NCBI RefSeq assembly: GCF_014194695.1
Contig: NZ_JACIAH010000004.1
Coordinates: forward strand, 124,001 to 188,000
Length of the DNA: 64,000 nt
Direction of reading: 5' to 3'
Source of the DNA: Rhizobium sp. BK399
GTDB taxonomy: Bacteria > Pseudomonadota > Alphaproteobacteria > Rhizobiales > Rhizobiaceae
Positions within the stretch are counted from its first letter, which is position 1. The number at the start of each line of letters is the position of its first letter. Positions 55,389 through 64,000 of the stretch are shown here, one piece after another. The translations under genes and the position numbers were made by a program. Under the pieces are notes generated by a model. That model ran no database searches, had not been told where the DNA came from, and saw nothing but the letters and a program-made list of their open reading frames with translations.

Positions 55389-55970
55389 ATGGCTGAGGTC
55401 TTGCTGTTTCATCACGCACAGGGATTGACCGCTGGCCTGCACGCCTTCGCTAAGCAGTTGCGGAACGCCGGGCATATTGTTCATGCGCCGGACTTGTTCG
55501 ATGGGCAGACCTTCCGAAGCATCGACGAAGGGCTTTCCTACATCAACGAGATCGGGTTCGAGGAAATGCGCGAGCGCGGCGTCCGCCTGGCGGAGGAACT
55601 GCCCTCGCGGCTCGTCTACGCCGGCTTTTCCTTTGGCGTGCTGCCGGCACAGAAGCTCGCACAGACGCGATCCGGGGCGCGGGGAGCGTTGCTCTTCTAT
55701 TCCTGCCTGCCGATCAGCGGCGAGTGGTCGTTCGGACCATGGCCGGAGGGCGTCCCTGTTCAGATCCATGGGATGGACGCCGATCCGATCTTCGTCGGCG
55801 AAGGCGATATCGATGCGGCCCGCGAAATCGTCGCAACAGTCAAGGATGCCTCGCTCTTTCTATACCACGGCGACCAGCACTATTTTGCCGACTGCTCGCT
55901 ACCATCCTACGATGCCGAGGCCACCGCAGTGCTGACCCAGCGGGTGCTTTCGTTCCTGGAGCGCCTGTAA
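55389..55970 (+). CDS. Dienelactone-hydrolase-like protein
   Basis: A 193-residue alpha/beta hydrolase starting MAEVLLFHHAQGLTAGL. The nucleophile position is S81 in YAGFSFGVLPAQ (Cys in classical dienelactone hydrolases), with an acid loop MDADPIF and catalytic His in YHGDQHYFAD. It is cytosolic by sequence. Substrate unknown. It follows the redoxin-hydroxylase gene by 136 bases. Confidence 0.85.
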   Translation: MAEVLLFHHAQGLTAGLHAFAKQLRNAGHIVHAPDLFDGQTFRSIDEGLSYINEIGFEEMRERGVRLAEELPSRLVYAGFSFGVLPAQKLAQTRSGARGALLFYSCLPISGEWSFGPWPEGVPVQIHGMDADPIFVGEGDIDAAREIVATVKDASLFLYHGDQHYFADCSLPSYDAEATAVLTQRVLSFLERL

Positions 55971-56149
55971 CGCGCGTGGACGGCGCATCGGCATAGATCG
56001 CATCCATATTCCCCAACATAGAGCGCAAGGATCGATTGGACACCGATTGCTAACGCGAGGCATCAGCGTGCATGTCATCTGATCGTTCGTCTCGATGGAC
56101 TTTCCTGATCAGCCATGCCACCGGTGCGTAATGGAGGCGAGGAGGCGCT

Positions 56150-56509
56150 ATGTCCGAAGATCCGATAACATGCGAGGTTCGTTATCGCATCGATGCGAGC
56201 GCGCTCAGCGAATTCAAAGCCTATGCGCAAACCTGGATCAGGCTTATCGAACGTCACGGCGGGACACACCACGGATACTTCATTTCACGTGAGCCGCCGA
56301 ACGGGGCCGGGGTGAGCTTCCGGGGCCTAGGAAAGGACGGTGGTAACGACATCGCTATCGCGCTGTTCACTTTTCCAGACGACGCAACCTATCTTCGGTA
56401 TCGTGATGCAGTCGCCATCGACCCTGACGGTATCGAGGCAAACGCACGGTATGGGAAAAATCCGCCGTTCAGCAGCTATGAGCGTGTTTTCTTTCAACCA
56501 CTTGAATAA
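56150..56509 (+). CDS. NIPSNAP-family protein
   Basis: A 119-residue protein with a ferredoxin-like NIPSNAP fold: CEVRYRIDASALSEFKAYAQTWIRLIERHGGTHHGYF, then TFPDDATYLRYRDAVAIDPD. A GGCGAGGAGGCGCT ribosome site precedes the ATG. Family members are small alpha-beta barrel proteins, mostly of unknown function. Confidence 0.85.
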   Translation: MSEDPITCEVRYRIDASALSEFKAYAQTWIRLIERHGGTHHGYFISREPPNGAGVSFRGLGKDGGNDIAIALFTFPDDATYLRYRDAVAIDPDGIEANARYGKNPPFSSYERVFFQPLE

Positions 56510-56795
56510 GTGACATTTTTTGCAAATGCGCTCATTTGGCGAAGCCTCGCGAGACAAGAGTTTGGCCCTGTCGACGTAGCTGCCTTCCCCCTGGGGGTCG
56601 ACCTTGGTCTCAGGTTTGCCGCGACCAAGGTGCCAGACCGCTCACTCCTTAGTCGCAAAGACCGCGGGACCTTGTTCTCTACAAGGATCGCGCGAGCGAT
56701 GCTGAAATACGGGCAGCGTTTCAAAAAACCTCGTTGCTGAGCGGAGGGCCACCGCCTTCCGAGCGGTTTGCTGCGTCCAAATCCGGAGAGCAGAA

Positions 56796-57932
56796 ATGGC
56801 TACGTTCAAGTTCAACGTTCAGGACACGATATTCAGCACAGCACGGACCGACGAAGGTCCGCCATCCCCTCAAGTGGCGAGCATAAGGGCCTATTTCACC
56901 CCGCTTCTCCTCGAGGCAACCCTCTGCATTCTCGCGATAGCGACGTTGATGGTGTGGTCAACACCCGCCGAAGCCCATGTCAAATGGTTCACATCATTTG
57001 ACATCGCTACGCCCGCGAGACCTTTTTCGGAAACGCTGGCAAGCCCCTGGTTCTGGCTTGCCGTCGCCATCGCGGTCCCACTTTTCGCAATGACCGCCGT
57101 CGTTGAACGGACCGTCATCGGCACCAGAATTCTGATGCTGATGGACAGCGTGTCGGAACCGCTGTGGAATCGGGCCGACGACTTTGTTCGCGCCATAACG
57201 GCAGCCTTTTTTGTCGCCATCTTCGTCATTGGTGGCGTCTACCTCACCCCTGATCTTCCGACCCCTTCGGAGTGGGTTTCATGGAGCCAACTGGCAATTG
57301 CAGCCGGTCTCTTCTCCCGCCGAACAATGTGGCTTTCTGCCATCGGTGTACTCGGGCTTTGGATTGCCGCTCTTCATCAGTATCAGATTTTTCATCTTCT
57401 CGACTATGTTGTGCTTGGGGTCGGCGTTGCCGGCTATCTGGTGTTGTTTTCGGTCAGCGAGTCCCGGTGGCACAAACAGCGCTTCAACGTTCTACGCTGG
57501 GCGATCGCCGTCACGCTGATGCGCTCCAGCTTTGAAAAATTCGCCTATCCTGAATGGTTCCAGCCGCTGGCGCAGCAAAAGCCGTTCCTGACCTTCGGGA
57601 TGCCGATCGATGTATTTCTGCCGATGGCCGGTGTCGTCGAATTCACCCTTGGCCTTGGATTGCTCTGGACACCACTTATCCGCCGATCTTCAGCCATTGC
57701 GTTGATTGTCATCTTCAGCGCGGCGGTGGTGCCGTTCGGAAGGCTGGACTTGGTGGGCCACAGCCTGATCATCATGATGTTGGTGATTGCGACCGTTGAC
57801 CCGACACGCGATACACAGGTCGCACCCGCATTCAAAAGGGCGATTGTCGGTGTTCCCGCCGGTTTTGTCGCGGCTCTGGCGATCTTGGCGCCCACCTATT
57901 GGAGCCTGCACATGGCGCTCTATGGTCACTAA
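56796..57932 (+). CDS. Multi-pass membrane protein, family not assigned
   Basis: A 378-residue protein from ATG 56796 (CGGAGAGCAGAA upstream) with about nine to ten hydrophobic helices. The first follows a polar 30-residue head and is followed by the motif AEAHVKWFTSFD; a Lys/Glu-containing RSSFEKFAYPEWFQPLAQQKPFLTFG segment lies mid-chain and WFQPL suggests a DoxX-like part. The function is not known; I could not match it to a family with confidence. It is isolated, with 286 bases of non-coding DNA before it. Confidence 0.7.
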   Translation: MATFKFNVQDTIFSTARTDEGPPSPQVASIRAYFTPLLLEATLCILAIATLMVWSTPAEAHVKWFTSFDIATPARPFSETLASPWFWLAVAIAVPLFAMTAVVERTVIGTRILMLMDSVSEPLWNRADDFVRAITAAFFVAIFVIGGVYLTPDLPTPSEWVSWSQLAIAAGLFSRRTMWLSAIGVLGLWIAALHQYQIFHLLDYVVLGVGVAGYLVLFSVSESRWHKQRFNVLRWAIAVTLMRSSFEKFAYPEWFQPLAQQKPFLTFGMPIDVFLPMAGVVEFTLGLGLLWTPLIRRSSAIALIVIFSAAVVPFGRLDLVGHSLIIMMLVIATVDPTRDTQVAPAFKRAIVGVPAGFVAALAILAPTYWSLHMALYGH

Positions 57933-57981
57933 GGCCAAAAGCGGGTCGACACGCTCCGGCATCCCCCTTACCAGATGAAAA

Positions 57982-58009
57982 GGCCGGCGAAGGTTTCCCA
58001 TCGCCGGCC
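57982..58009 (-). terminator. Terminator of the tctCBA operon
   Basis: GGCCGGCGA (57982-57990) pairs with TCGCCGGCC (58001-58009); on the minus strand the stem is followed by TTTTCATC. It lies 33 bases past the tctA stop. Confidence 0.8.
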
Positions 58010-58041
58010 ACAGTAAGAGAGGTTCGGGCAGTCTTTTTCTT

Positions 58042-59559
58042 TTAATCCTCGTTTGCCGCAAGCTGCGACAGAACCTCGCCGCGTCCACGCAGGCGCAGGA
58101 TCAGTGGGATGATGAAGGCGGCAGCTGCGACGATCAGCAGTCCGGCCGCGATCGGGGACATCACCAGCGTCGTCACATCTCCCTGGCTGATCGCGAGCGC
58201 GCGACGCAATTGCTGTTCAGCCAGCGGGCCAAGGATCAGGCCAACGACCGCGGGCGCGATTGGATAGCCGAAGAGCCGCATGATGTAGCCGAGGACGCCG
58301 AAGCCGAGCAGCATGCCGAGTTCGAACACCGACGGGTTGGCGCCAATCGTGCCGAGCGTTGCAAACAACAGGATGCCGGCATAGAGCCACGGCTTCGGGA
58401 TCGTCAGCAGCCGCACCCAGAGACCGATCAGCGGCAGGTTGAGCACCAACAGCATCGCATTGGCGATCAGCAGGCTGGCGATCAGGCCCCAGACGATCTG
58501 CGGGTTGTTCGCAAACAGCAGCGGGCCGGGCTGCAGCCCGTATTGCTGGAAGCCGGCGAGCATGATCGCCGCCGTCGCCGTCGTCGGCAGGCCGAGCGTC
58601 AACAGCGGCACCAGCGTACCAGCGGCCGACGCATTGTTCGCAGCCTCCGGACCGGCAACGCCTTCGATCGCACCGTGGCCGAACTCCTCGGGGTTCTTCG
58701 CCAAACGCTTTTCCGTGGCATAGGACAGGAACGTTCCGATCTCGGCGCCGCCCGCCGGCATCGCGCCGATCGGGAAACCGATCAGCGTGCCGCGCAGCCA
58801 TGCCTTCCACGAACGACCCCAGTCGGCCGCTGTCATCCACAGCGAGCCTTTGACCGCCTCGACCTTCTCCTCGCCACGATTGCCTTGAGCGGCGATATAG
58901 AGGGTTTCACCGATCGCAAACATCGCGACCGCAAGCGTCGTCACCTCGACGCCATCGAGCAGATCGGGAACGCCGAACGAAAGGCGCGCTTGCCCGGTCT
59001 GCTGGTCGATGCCGACCATCGCAAGGGCAAAGCCGATGAAGAGCGAGGTCAAACCGCGCAGGGCCGAATCCCCGAAGGCCGAGGAGACCGTCACGAAGGC
59101 GAGAACCATCAGCGCGAAGTATTCCCGTGGCCCGAAGACCAGTGCGAGCTTGACGATATAGGGGGCGATGAAAGCCAGGCCGAGTGTTGCGATCAGGCCG
59201 GCGACGAACGAACCGATCGCCGCTGTCGCGAGCGCCGGTCCGCCGCGGCCGGCCCGGGCCATCTTGTTGCCCTCCAAGGCCGTCACGATCGAGGCGCTTT
59301 CGCCGGGCGTATTGAGAAGGATCGACGTCGTCGAGCCGCCATACATGCCGCCGTAGTAAATGCCCGCGAACATGATCAGCGAGCCGGCAGGATCGAGCTT
59401 GTAGGTAACGGGAAGAAGAAGGGCGACGGTCAGCGCTGGGCCGATGCCCGGCAGCACGCCGACCGCGGTGCCGAGCGTCACGCCGACGAGCGCATAGAGC
59501 AGGTTCATCGGCTGCATGGCGACCAGGATGCCCTGGAAGAGGAATTCGAAGGTGCTCAT
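58042..59559 (-). CDS. tctA: Tripartite tricarboxylate transporter large permease TctA
   Basis: A 505-residue permease with about eleven or twelve membrane helices. Family marks: [55 protein letters not shown], and the second-half [33 protein letters not shown] repeat. It forms the channel of a citrate/tricarboxylate uptake system with TctB and TctC. The start is ATG 59559, eleven bases after the tctB stop; a longer frame from 59796 overlaps tctB and is rejected. Confidence 0.95.
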   Translation of the reverse strand: MSTFEFLFQGILVAMQPMNLLYALVGVTLGTAVGVLPGIGPALTVALLLPVTYKLDPAGSLIMFAGIYYGGMYGGSTTSILLNTPGESASIVTALEGNKMARAGRGGPALATAAIGSFVAGLIATLGLAFIAPYIVKLALVFGPREYFALMVLAFVTVSSAFGDSALRGLTSLFIGFALAMVGIDQQTGQARLSFGVPDLLDGVEVTTLAVAMFAIGETLYIAAQGNRGEEKVEAVKGSLWMTAADWGRSWKAWLRGTLIGFPIGAMPAGGAEIGTFLSYATEKRLAKNPEEFGHGAIEGVAGPEAANNASAAGTLVPLLTLGLPTTATAAIMLAGFQQYGLQPGPLLFANNPQIVWGLIASLLIANAMLLVLNLPLIGLWVRLLTIPKPWLYAGILLFATLGTIGANPSVFELGMLLGFGVLGYIMRLFGYPIAPAVVGLILGPLAEQQLRRALAISQGDVTTLVMSPIAAGLLIVAAAAFIIPLILRLRGRGEVLSQLAANED

Positions 59560-59570
59560 CGCATCCAATC

Positions 59571-60062
59571 CTAGAAGAAGATGTGTTCGAACGGCCCGGC
59601 AGGCAGGGTCAGCTGCAGGAGCTTCGCGAAGATCACCCAGACCACGAAGCTGAAGGCGATGCCGGCGGGGATCGAAAGCCAGAGCTTGCGACGTCCGAAG
59701 CCAGCGGCGGTGAACGCAAACAGAATGCCGGTCGCGATCGAAAAACCTGCGGTTTTCAGGAGCAGCATCTGCGCGGCGAGACCGGCGACCACCCATACGA
59801 CAGGGGCGACTTCCTGGTGCTCGCGCTCCGGAAACTCGCCGCGCCAGGCCTCGAAGATCGTCCAGATGCCGAGACCGATCAGCCCGAAGGCGACCACCTT
59901 AGGCGCCGTTGCCGGGCCGATCCGGGCATATTGCGCGATCGCCTTCATATGGAAGGCATCCCAGAGCATGACGGCAGCGACGGCGAAAAGACAGATGGCA
60001 ATGACCAGCGCCGCCCAATCAGGGCGGCGCTTCGTTGCCAAGGGTTCATTGACCCTGCTCAT
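59571..60062 (-). CDS. tctB: Tripartite tricarboxylate transporter small permease TctB
   Basis: A 163-residue protein with four hydrophobic helices (about 17-35, 55-70, 85-105, 120-155), matching the TctB family in length and topology. It overlaps the tctC stop by ATGA, so expression is coupled. Confidence 0.92.
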   Translation of the reverse strand: MSRVNEPLATKRRPDWAALVIAICLFAVAAVMLWDAFHMKAIAQYARIGPATAPKVVAFGLIGLGIWTIFEAWRGEFPEREHQEVAPVVWVVAGLAAQMLLLKTAGFSIATGILFAFTAAGFGRRKLWLSIPAGIAFSFVVWVIFAKLLQLTLPAGPFEHIFF

Positions 60063-61003
60063 TGAACAAGTCCGATCTCTTTGAGAATGCCTTCGGTTGC
60101 CGAAACATCCTTGTCGAGCTGCGCCTTGAAGGCGTCGCCGGCAAGGTAGGTGTCAGCCCAGCCCTTGGTCTTCAGGATTTCCTGCCAGCTGGCGGACTTC
60201 GAAAGCTTGTCGAAATCGGCCGTAATCGCCGCCGTCTGCTCAGCCGAAAGGCCGGGAGCAGCGGCAACCATGCGCCAGTTCTGCACCGACACGTCGAGGC
60301 CGGATTCCTTCAGGGTCGGAGCGTCGACGCCGTCGATACGCTGCTCGCCGGATACGGCCAGAAGCCGCAACTGTCCGGCCTTTACCTGCGATTCGAATTC
60401 GCCGTAGCCGGAAATGCCAGCCGTGACCTGACCGCCGAGAATCGCGGCGAGCGCTTCGCCGCCGCCGGAGAAGGCGACATAGTTGATCTTCGTCGGATCA
60501 ACGCCGGCAGCCTTGGCGATCAGGCCGACCGCGATATGGTCGGTACCGCCCGCCGAACCGCCGCCCCAGGAAACCGAGCCCGGATCCTGCTTCAGCTTGG
60601 CAACGAGATCGGCCATGGTCTTGATGTCGGACGCGGCCGGAACGACGATCGCTTCATACTCACCCGTCAGACGGGCGATCGGCGTAACGTCCTTGAGCGT
60701 CACCGGCGACTGATTGGTCAGGATCGCTCCGACCATCACGTAGCCGCCGACGATCAGCGCGTTTGCATTGCCGTTATTCTGGCCGGTGAACTGCGCCAGA
60801 CCAATGGTGCCGCCGGCGCCCGGAACGTTCTGAACCTGAACATTGCCAGAAATGCCTTCCTTCTGCATGACCGTTTGCAGCGAGCGGGCCGTCTGGTCCC
60901 AACCGCCGCCGGGAGCGGCGGGCGCCATGATGGTGTAGTCGGCCGCATAAGCCGGCAGCGCGACCGCGGCCGCGAAAATAGTTGCAAGAAGAGTATACTT
61001 CAC
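60059..61003 (-). CDS. tctC: Tripartite tricarboxylate transporter substrate-binding protein TctC
   Basis: A 314-residue periplasmic binding protein. The best start is GTG 61003 (first residues KYTLLATIF follow), eight bases after GGAGG; it gives a signal peptide ending PAYAAD. Family marks are MAPAAPGGGWDQTARSLQ and NVPGAGGTIGLAQF. It captures a tricarboxylate or similar dicarboxylate; specificity is not visible. First gene of tctCBA; no tctDE sensor pair is in the window. Confidence 0.94.
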   Translation of the reverse strand: MKYTLLATIFAAAVALPAYAADYTIMAPAAPGGGWDQTARSLQTVMQKEGISGNVQVQNVPGAGGTIGLAQFTGQNNGNANALIVGGYVMVGAILTNQSPVTLKDVTPIARLTGEYEAIVVPAASDIKTMADLVAKLKQDPGSVSWGGGSAGGTDHIAVGLIAKAAGVDPTKINYVAFSGGGEALAAILGGQVTAGISGYGEFESQVKAGQLRLLAVSGEQRIDGVDAPTLKESGLDVSVQNWRMVAAAPGLSAEQTAAITADFDKLSKSASWQEILKTKGWADTYLAGDAFKAQLDKDVSATEGILKEIGLVQ

Positions 61004-61317
61004 GAGTGTGTCCTCCGTGGGCACGGCTGAGAAACCGCGCATTGTTCTCGATGGAATCGGGAAGGACACCGCAGACGGACTCCGAGGTCCGATACGCTGG
61101 CAGTTCCTCCCGAAACTTCATCTCTCCGCCTCCACGGAGCTGAAGTTCTGCAAAGCGGACCACAACAAGCTGTCATTTAGCTGACATAGCTTAGGTATCC
61201 ACCCCGTACAGACACTTTTTTGCCGCAATCTTGGCCAGACGCAAAAAAGATAAAACTTCAGAGCCGATGGAACCCGAGTGCCATTCCAGCGTTAAGAGCG
61301 CTGAGGAGGATTGCGCC
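61004..61317. other. 314-base divergent intergenic region with repeated AGCT half-sites
   Basis: No gene is supported. It must hold the tctC promoter (minus) and that of the 62-residue protein (plus). The main visible element is the repeat at 61168-61191. Confidence 0.55.
61168..61191. promoter_or_regulatory. Possible regulator site upstream of tctC
   Basis: Three AGCT units at 61168, 61179 and 61188 overlap an inverted repeat GCTGTCA-TTTAGC-TGACA (61169-61186). Spacing of 11 and 9 bases puts the units on about the same face of the helix. It could bind a TctD-type or other regulator; this is inference. Confidence 0.4.
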
Positions 61318-61506
61318 ATGAGTTCTCACGTCGATACCAATCAAATCGAAAATGAGGGCTTGCGCCAGGTGTGGAGTGTGCGCGATTTCGCACGCCGACA
61401 CCGGCTGGACAAGGAGGAGGAAAAACGTCTCCTCGCGCTCTTCGGATCCTTCGCGACGAAGCAGGAATTGCTGGCCAACGCTCAGCGGCCCTGCTCTTTC
61501 CGATAA
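61318..61506 (+). CDS. 62-residue conserved small protein
   Basis: ATG 61318 lies eight bases after GAGGAGG. The product (MSSHVDTNQIENEGLRQVW start) has a helical, charged core, VWSVRDFARRHRLDKEEEKRLLALFGSFATKQELLANAQ, typical of a short protein found across rhizobia. Its function is unknown; a helix-turn-helix-like or DNA-associated role is a guess. The longer frame from 61231 has no ribosome site. Confidence 0.7.
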   Translation: MSSHVDTNQIENEGLRQVWSVRDFARRHRLDKEEEKRLLALFGSFATKQELLANAQRPCSFR

Positions 61507-61521
61507 CTCAATCCGCAGTTC

Positions 61522-62589
61522 CTATTGGGTACGCAGCACTTCATTCCAGTGCGCGATCAGTCGCGCACGCTTGACCTGATCCAGATACACCATCAGCCCA
61601 GGGCTGACGGGCACAGGACGGAGTTGCGCACCAAGAAGTTCCTGCATGGTATTGGCCGTATTCTCGCCGGCGACTTCCGGGCTGACGGCCGGAATCTGCA
61701 GCTCGCGCGCCATGATCGTCTGGCCCTCTTTCGACATGAAGAAGGAGAGGTAGCGCCGTCCGAGTTCCGGCTCGCCCGCCGCCTGCGGCACGAGGCCGAT
61801 GCGCGACATCACGACGGTATAGTCCTTCGGCAGCACGATCCCGACATCCGGGTGACGCTTGGCCCAATCGGCGGCGTAGGAACCAAGAATATTGTAGCCG
61901 AGAACGAAGCGGCCATCCGACACGCGCTCCAGAATGGCCGAACTCGTCGAATACAGCTTGACGCCCGCGGCTCCCATGGCGCCGATGACCGACCAGATAT
62001 CTCCGAACTGCTCCTGGTCGCGGGCCATGAACAGAAAGCCGACACCGGAACGCTCGATGTCATAGGTGCCGATCCGCCCATGGATCGCATCGCCCTTCCG
62101 CTTGAGGTAATCAACGAACTCGGCGCGCGAACTCGGCGGCGGCTCGTTCACGAAGCTTGGCTTGTGATAGACGAACACGGCCGGCTCGAAGGTCAGCGCA
62201 TAGGCGGTATTGCGCCAGTTTGCCCATTTCGGCCAGCGCGCGCTCATCGGCAGGTTGCTCACCTGCGCATAGCCGTCGTTGGAGAGCTTCACCTGCAGGT
62301 CCATCGCCGAGGAGAAGGCGAAATCGGCGGTGCGTTTGCCGGCATCCGTCTCGCGCACGATGCGGTCGTAGATTTCGCCGGTCAGCATGTCCTCATACTT
62401 GACCGCGACATCCGGATTGGCCTCTTGAAATCCGCGGATCATCGGCTGCGCAAGCGGCTCGTCAAGCGAGGAATAGACGACCAGTGTCGGAGCCGCAGCA
62501 TTGCCTGACGGCGCGGGATAGAACACCTCATCGGCCAGGGCCAAACCCGGACAAAGCAACAGGCACGCAAGTAAGAACAGTCTCCTCAT
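61522..62589 (-). CDS. Periplasmic solute-binding protein (iron/ABC type 1-like)
   Basis: A 355-residue exported protein (MRRLFLLACLLLCPGLALA signal peptide). The fold is that of extracellular solute-binding family 1/iron-type proteins: LVVYSSLDEPLAQPMIRGFQEANPDV, FAFSSAMDLQVKLSNDGY, IERSGVGFLFMARDQ, MSKEGQTIMA. No ABC permease or ATPase gene is adjacent, so it may serve a remote transporter or act in sensing. The start is uncertain: ATGs at 62589 and 62604 are both in frame, with poor ribosome sites. It is divergent to the cyclase gene. Confidence 0.85.
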   Translation of the reverse strand: MRRLFLLACLLLCPGLALADEVFYPAPSGNAAAPTLVVYSSLDEPLAQPMIRGFQEANPDVAVKYEDMLTGEIYDRIVRETDAGKRTADFAFSSAMDLQVKLSNDGYAQVSNLPMSARWPKWANWRNTAYALTFEPAVFVYHKPSFVNEPPPSSRAEFVDYLKRKGDAIHGRIGTYDIERSGVGFLFMARDQEQFGDIWSVIGAMGAAGVKLYSTSSAILERVSDGRFVLGYNILGSYAADWAKRHPDVGIVLPKDYTVVMSRIGLVPQAAGEPELGRRYLSFFMSKEGQTIMARELQIPAVSPEVAGENTANTMQELLGAQLRPVPVSPGLMVYLDQVKRARLIAHWNEVLRTQ

Positions 62590-62709
62590 CCCCCTAAGAT
62601 GCATGACCGCGAAGGGCGACACAAGGCACCCGCCAATTGCGTAGCCGATCGCTCCTCGTCCGGCGGCGCAAAACACGCTAGAGTTCTGTGGGTTCGACCG
62701 GAGAGCACC

Positions 62710-64000
62710 TTGGAACGACGTTTGACCGCCATTCTTGCCGCCGATGTGGTTGGCTACAGCAGGCTGATGGGCATCGACGAGACCGGGACGCTTGCCGCGG
62801 TCAACCGTCACCGAAAGGAACTGATCGAACCTGCTCTCGCCGGGCATGGAGGACGGCTGGTCAAATTGATCGGCGACGGTCTGCTGGCGGAATTCTCCAG
62901 CGTCGTCAACGCCGTGGCATGCGCCGTCGACATTCAGCGCGGAATGCAGCAGCGCAATATCGGGGTGGAGCAGGAGCAGCGGATCCAGCTTCGGATCGGC
63001 ATCAATCTCGGCGACGTCATCGTCGAGGATGGCGACATTTTCGGCGACGGTGTCAATATAGCCGCACGGCTCGAAGGCATAGCCGCGCCGGGCGGAATCG
63101 CCGTGTCCGCCTCGGTGAACGACCAGATCGGCTCGAAGCTCGACCTGCGCTTCGAGGACATGGGCCATCAGACGCTGAAGAACATCCGCCAGTCGGTGCG
63201 CGTCTATACCGTACTGTTAGACCGGCCAGCGGAGCGACCGGCGCCGGCGACCAGCATCGGCCGATCGAACGAACAATCGATCCTTGTCTTGCCGTTCACC
63301 AACATGAGCGACGATCCCGACCAGGAGTATTTCTCGGACGGCCTGACCGAAGACATCATCACCGACCTCTCGAAAATCTCCGACCTCGCCGTCACGCCAC
63401 GCAACACGACCTTCACCTACAAGGGCCAGCAGGTGAAGCTCGGGCAGATCGCACGGGAATTGTCGGTGCGCTATGTGCTGCAGGGCAGTGTCCGCAAGGC
63501 GGGTGCACGCGTCAGGATCAGCGCCCAGATGATTGATGCCGGAAACGAGAACCATCTATGGGCCGATCGCTATGATCGGGACCTCACCGACATTTTTGCG
63601 ATCCAGGATGAGATCGCTCACGCAATCGTCCACCAGCTGAAAATCAAGCTCCGCCCTGAGGAAAGGCTGGCGATCGAAAGCGATCCGACGACGAGCGCCG
63701 AGGCCTATACCTACTATCTGCGAGGTCGCAAATTCGCGCGGACGATGACCATGCCATATCTCAACCTGGCAAGACGCATGTTCGCGAAAGCCGTGGAACT
63801 GGACCCTTCTTACGCGCGTGCCTATGCCGGCATTGCCGATTGCGATTCCGCCCTGCACATCTGGTATGCCGCGCAGCTACCGATCAACGACATCCTGGCG
63901 ATGAGCGCCAAGGCGCTGGCCCTAGATCCCAACCTCGCAGAGGCGCATGCCGCCCGCGCGATGGCGCTCCATCATGACGGGAAGGACGCCGAAGCGCTCG
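62710..64000 (+). CDS. Class III adenylate/guanylate cyclase with TolB-like and TPR regions, cut by window end
   Basis: From TTG 62710, after GGAGAGCACC, the protein opens LERRLTAILAADVVGYSRLM with a class III cyclase catalytic domain (about 1-165): metal aspartates in AADVVGYS and the GDGLLAEF and NLGDVIVEDGDIFGDGVNIAARLE motifs. It continues with a FlgO/TolB-like domain (about 185-315; SILVLPFTNMSDDPDQEYFSDGLTEDI) and TPR repeats from about 330. At least 430 residues are visible; the end lies beyond the window. Many rhizobia have dozens of such cyclases. The signal sensed by the TPR region is unknown. Confidence 0.92.
   Translation, partial: MERRLTAILAADVVGYSRLMGIDETGTLAAVNRHRKELIEPALAGHGGRLVKLIGDGLLAEFSSVVNAVACAVDIQRGMQQRNIGVEQEQRIQLRIGINLGDVIVEDGDIFGDGVNIAARLEGIAAPGGIAVSASVNDQIGSKLDLRFEDMGHQTLKNIRQSVRVYTVLLDRPAERPAPATSIGRSNEQSILVLPFTNMSDDPDQEYFSDGLTEDIITDLSKISDLAVTPRNTTFTYKGQQVKLGQIARELSVRYVLQGSVRKAGARVRISAQMIDAGNENHLWADRYDRDLTDIFAIQDEIAHAIVHQLKIKLRPEERLAIESDPTTSAEAYTYYLRGRKFARTMTMPYLNLARRMFAKAVELDPSYARAYAGIADCDSALHIWYAAQLPINDILAMSAKALALDPNLAEAHAARAMALHHDGKDAEAL

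Noticed and set aside
56510..56795. 76-codon frames on both strands between the NIPSNAP and membrane-protein genes
   Set aside because: Neither has a ribosome site or recognisable product; treated as non-coding.

Overview
The window (about 61% GC by eye, tightly packed genes, frequent ATGA overlaps) looks like chromosomal DNA of a Rhizobiaceae member, most like Sinorhizobium/Ensifer. The pointers are the order ibpA-like hsp20 / hisN / MmgR (alpha-r8, suhB) small RNA / N-formylglutamate amidohydrolase / cpdR / tRNA-Val, a ROSE-like RNA thermometer, homospermidine synthase, Omp10, an exoN/galU-type uridylyltransferase, and small proteins whose sequence style is typical of rhizobia. No phage, IS element or CRISPR array was seen.

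Layout. 1-10.9 kb: a cut LysR regulator, a DUF882 M15-like envelope protein, a sigma-54 response regulator, oligoendopeptidase F, pabB-pabC, a diguanylate cyclase, then YciI, NTF2-like and DUF3445 (haem oxidative demethylase family) genes. 11-16.5 kb: homospermidine synthase, Omp10, a 5'-nucleotidase with a LysM tail, ferrochelatase. 16.5-26.3 kb: the queC-queD-queE operon for preQ0/queuosine precursors, SPFH-NfeD membrane pair, KpsF isomerase, a beta-barrel outer-membrane protein, galU, a MltB-type transglycosylase and an SGNH hydrolase. 26.4-33 kb: gltB and gltD on the minus strand with an overlooked 56-residue membrane protein between them. 33.3-42.9 kb: threonine aldolase, GNAT, LysR with a divergent bile-acid-type symporter, hsp20 with RpoH-like promoter and ROSE hairpin, a candidate new small RNA, a Tat-exported Hint protein, lysophospholipase, hisN, MmgR, FGAH and cpdR.

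42.9-57.9 kb reads as an accessory stretch starting at tRNA-Val(GAC). It holds a broken sulfatase, a six-gene operon for a B-family (ba3-like) haem-copper oxidase with three multihaem c-type cytochromes, several small secreted or basic proteins, a degenerate nuclease-like protein, a DUF475/TerC membrane protein, a redoxin-like/prolyl-hydroxylase fusion, a dienelactone-hydrolase-like protein and an unassigned membrane protein. 58-64 kb: the tctCBA tricarboxylate transporter, a short conserved protein, an orphan periplasmic binding protein and the start of a class III cyclase/TolB-like/TPR protein cut by the window end.

Most striking for follow-up: the B-family oxidase operon in a rhizobial background; a hairpin-plus-terminator small-RNA candidate beside the heat-shock gene; the MmgR promoter with a TGC-N3-GCA palindrome; the gltB-gltD small membrane protein; and two convergent gene junctions whose stop codons form one palindrome.
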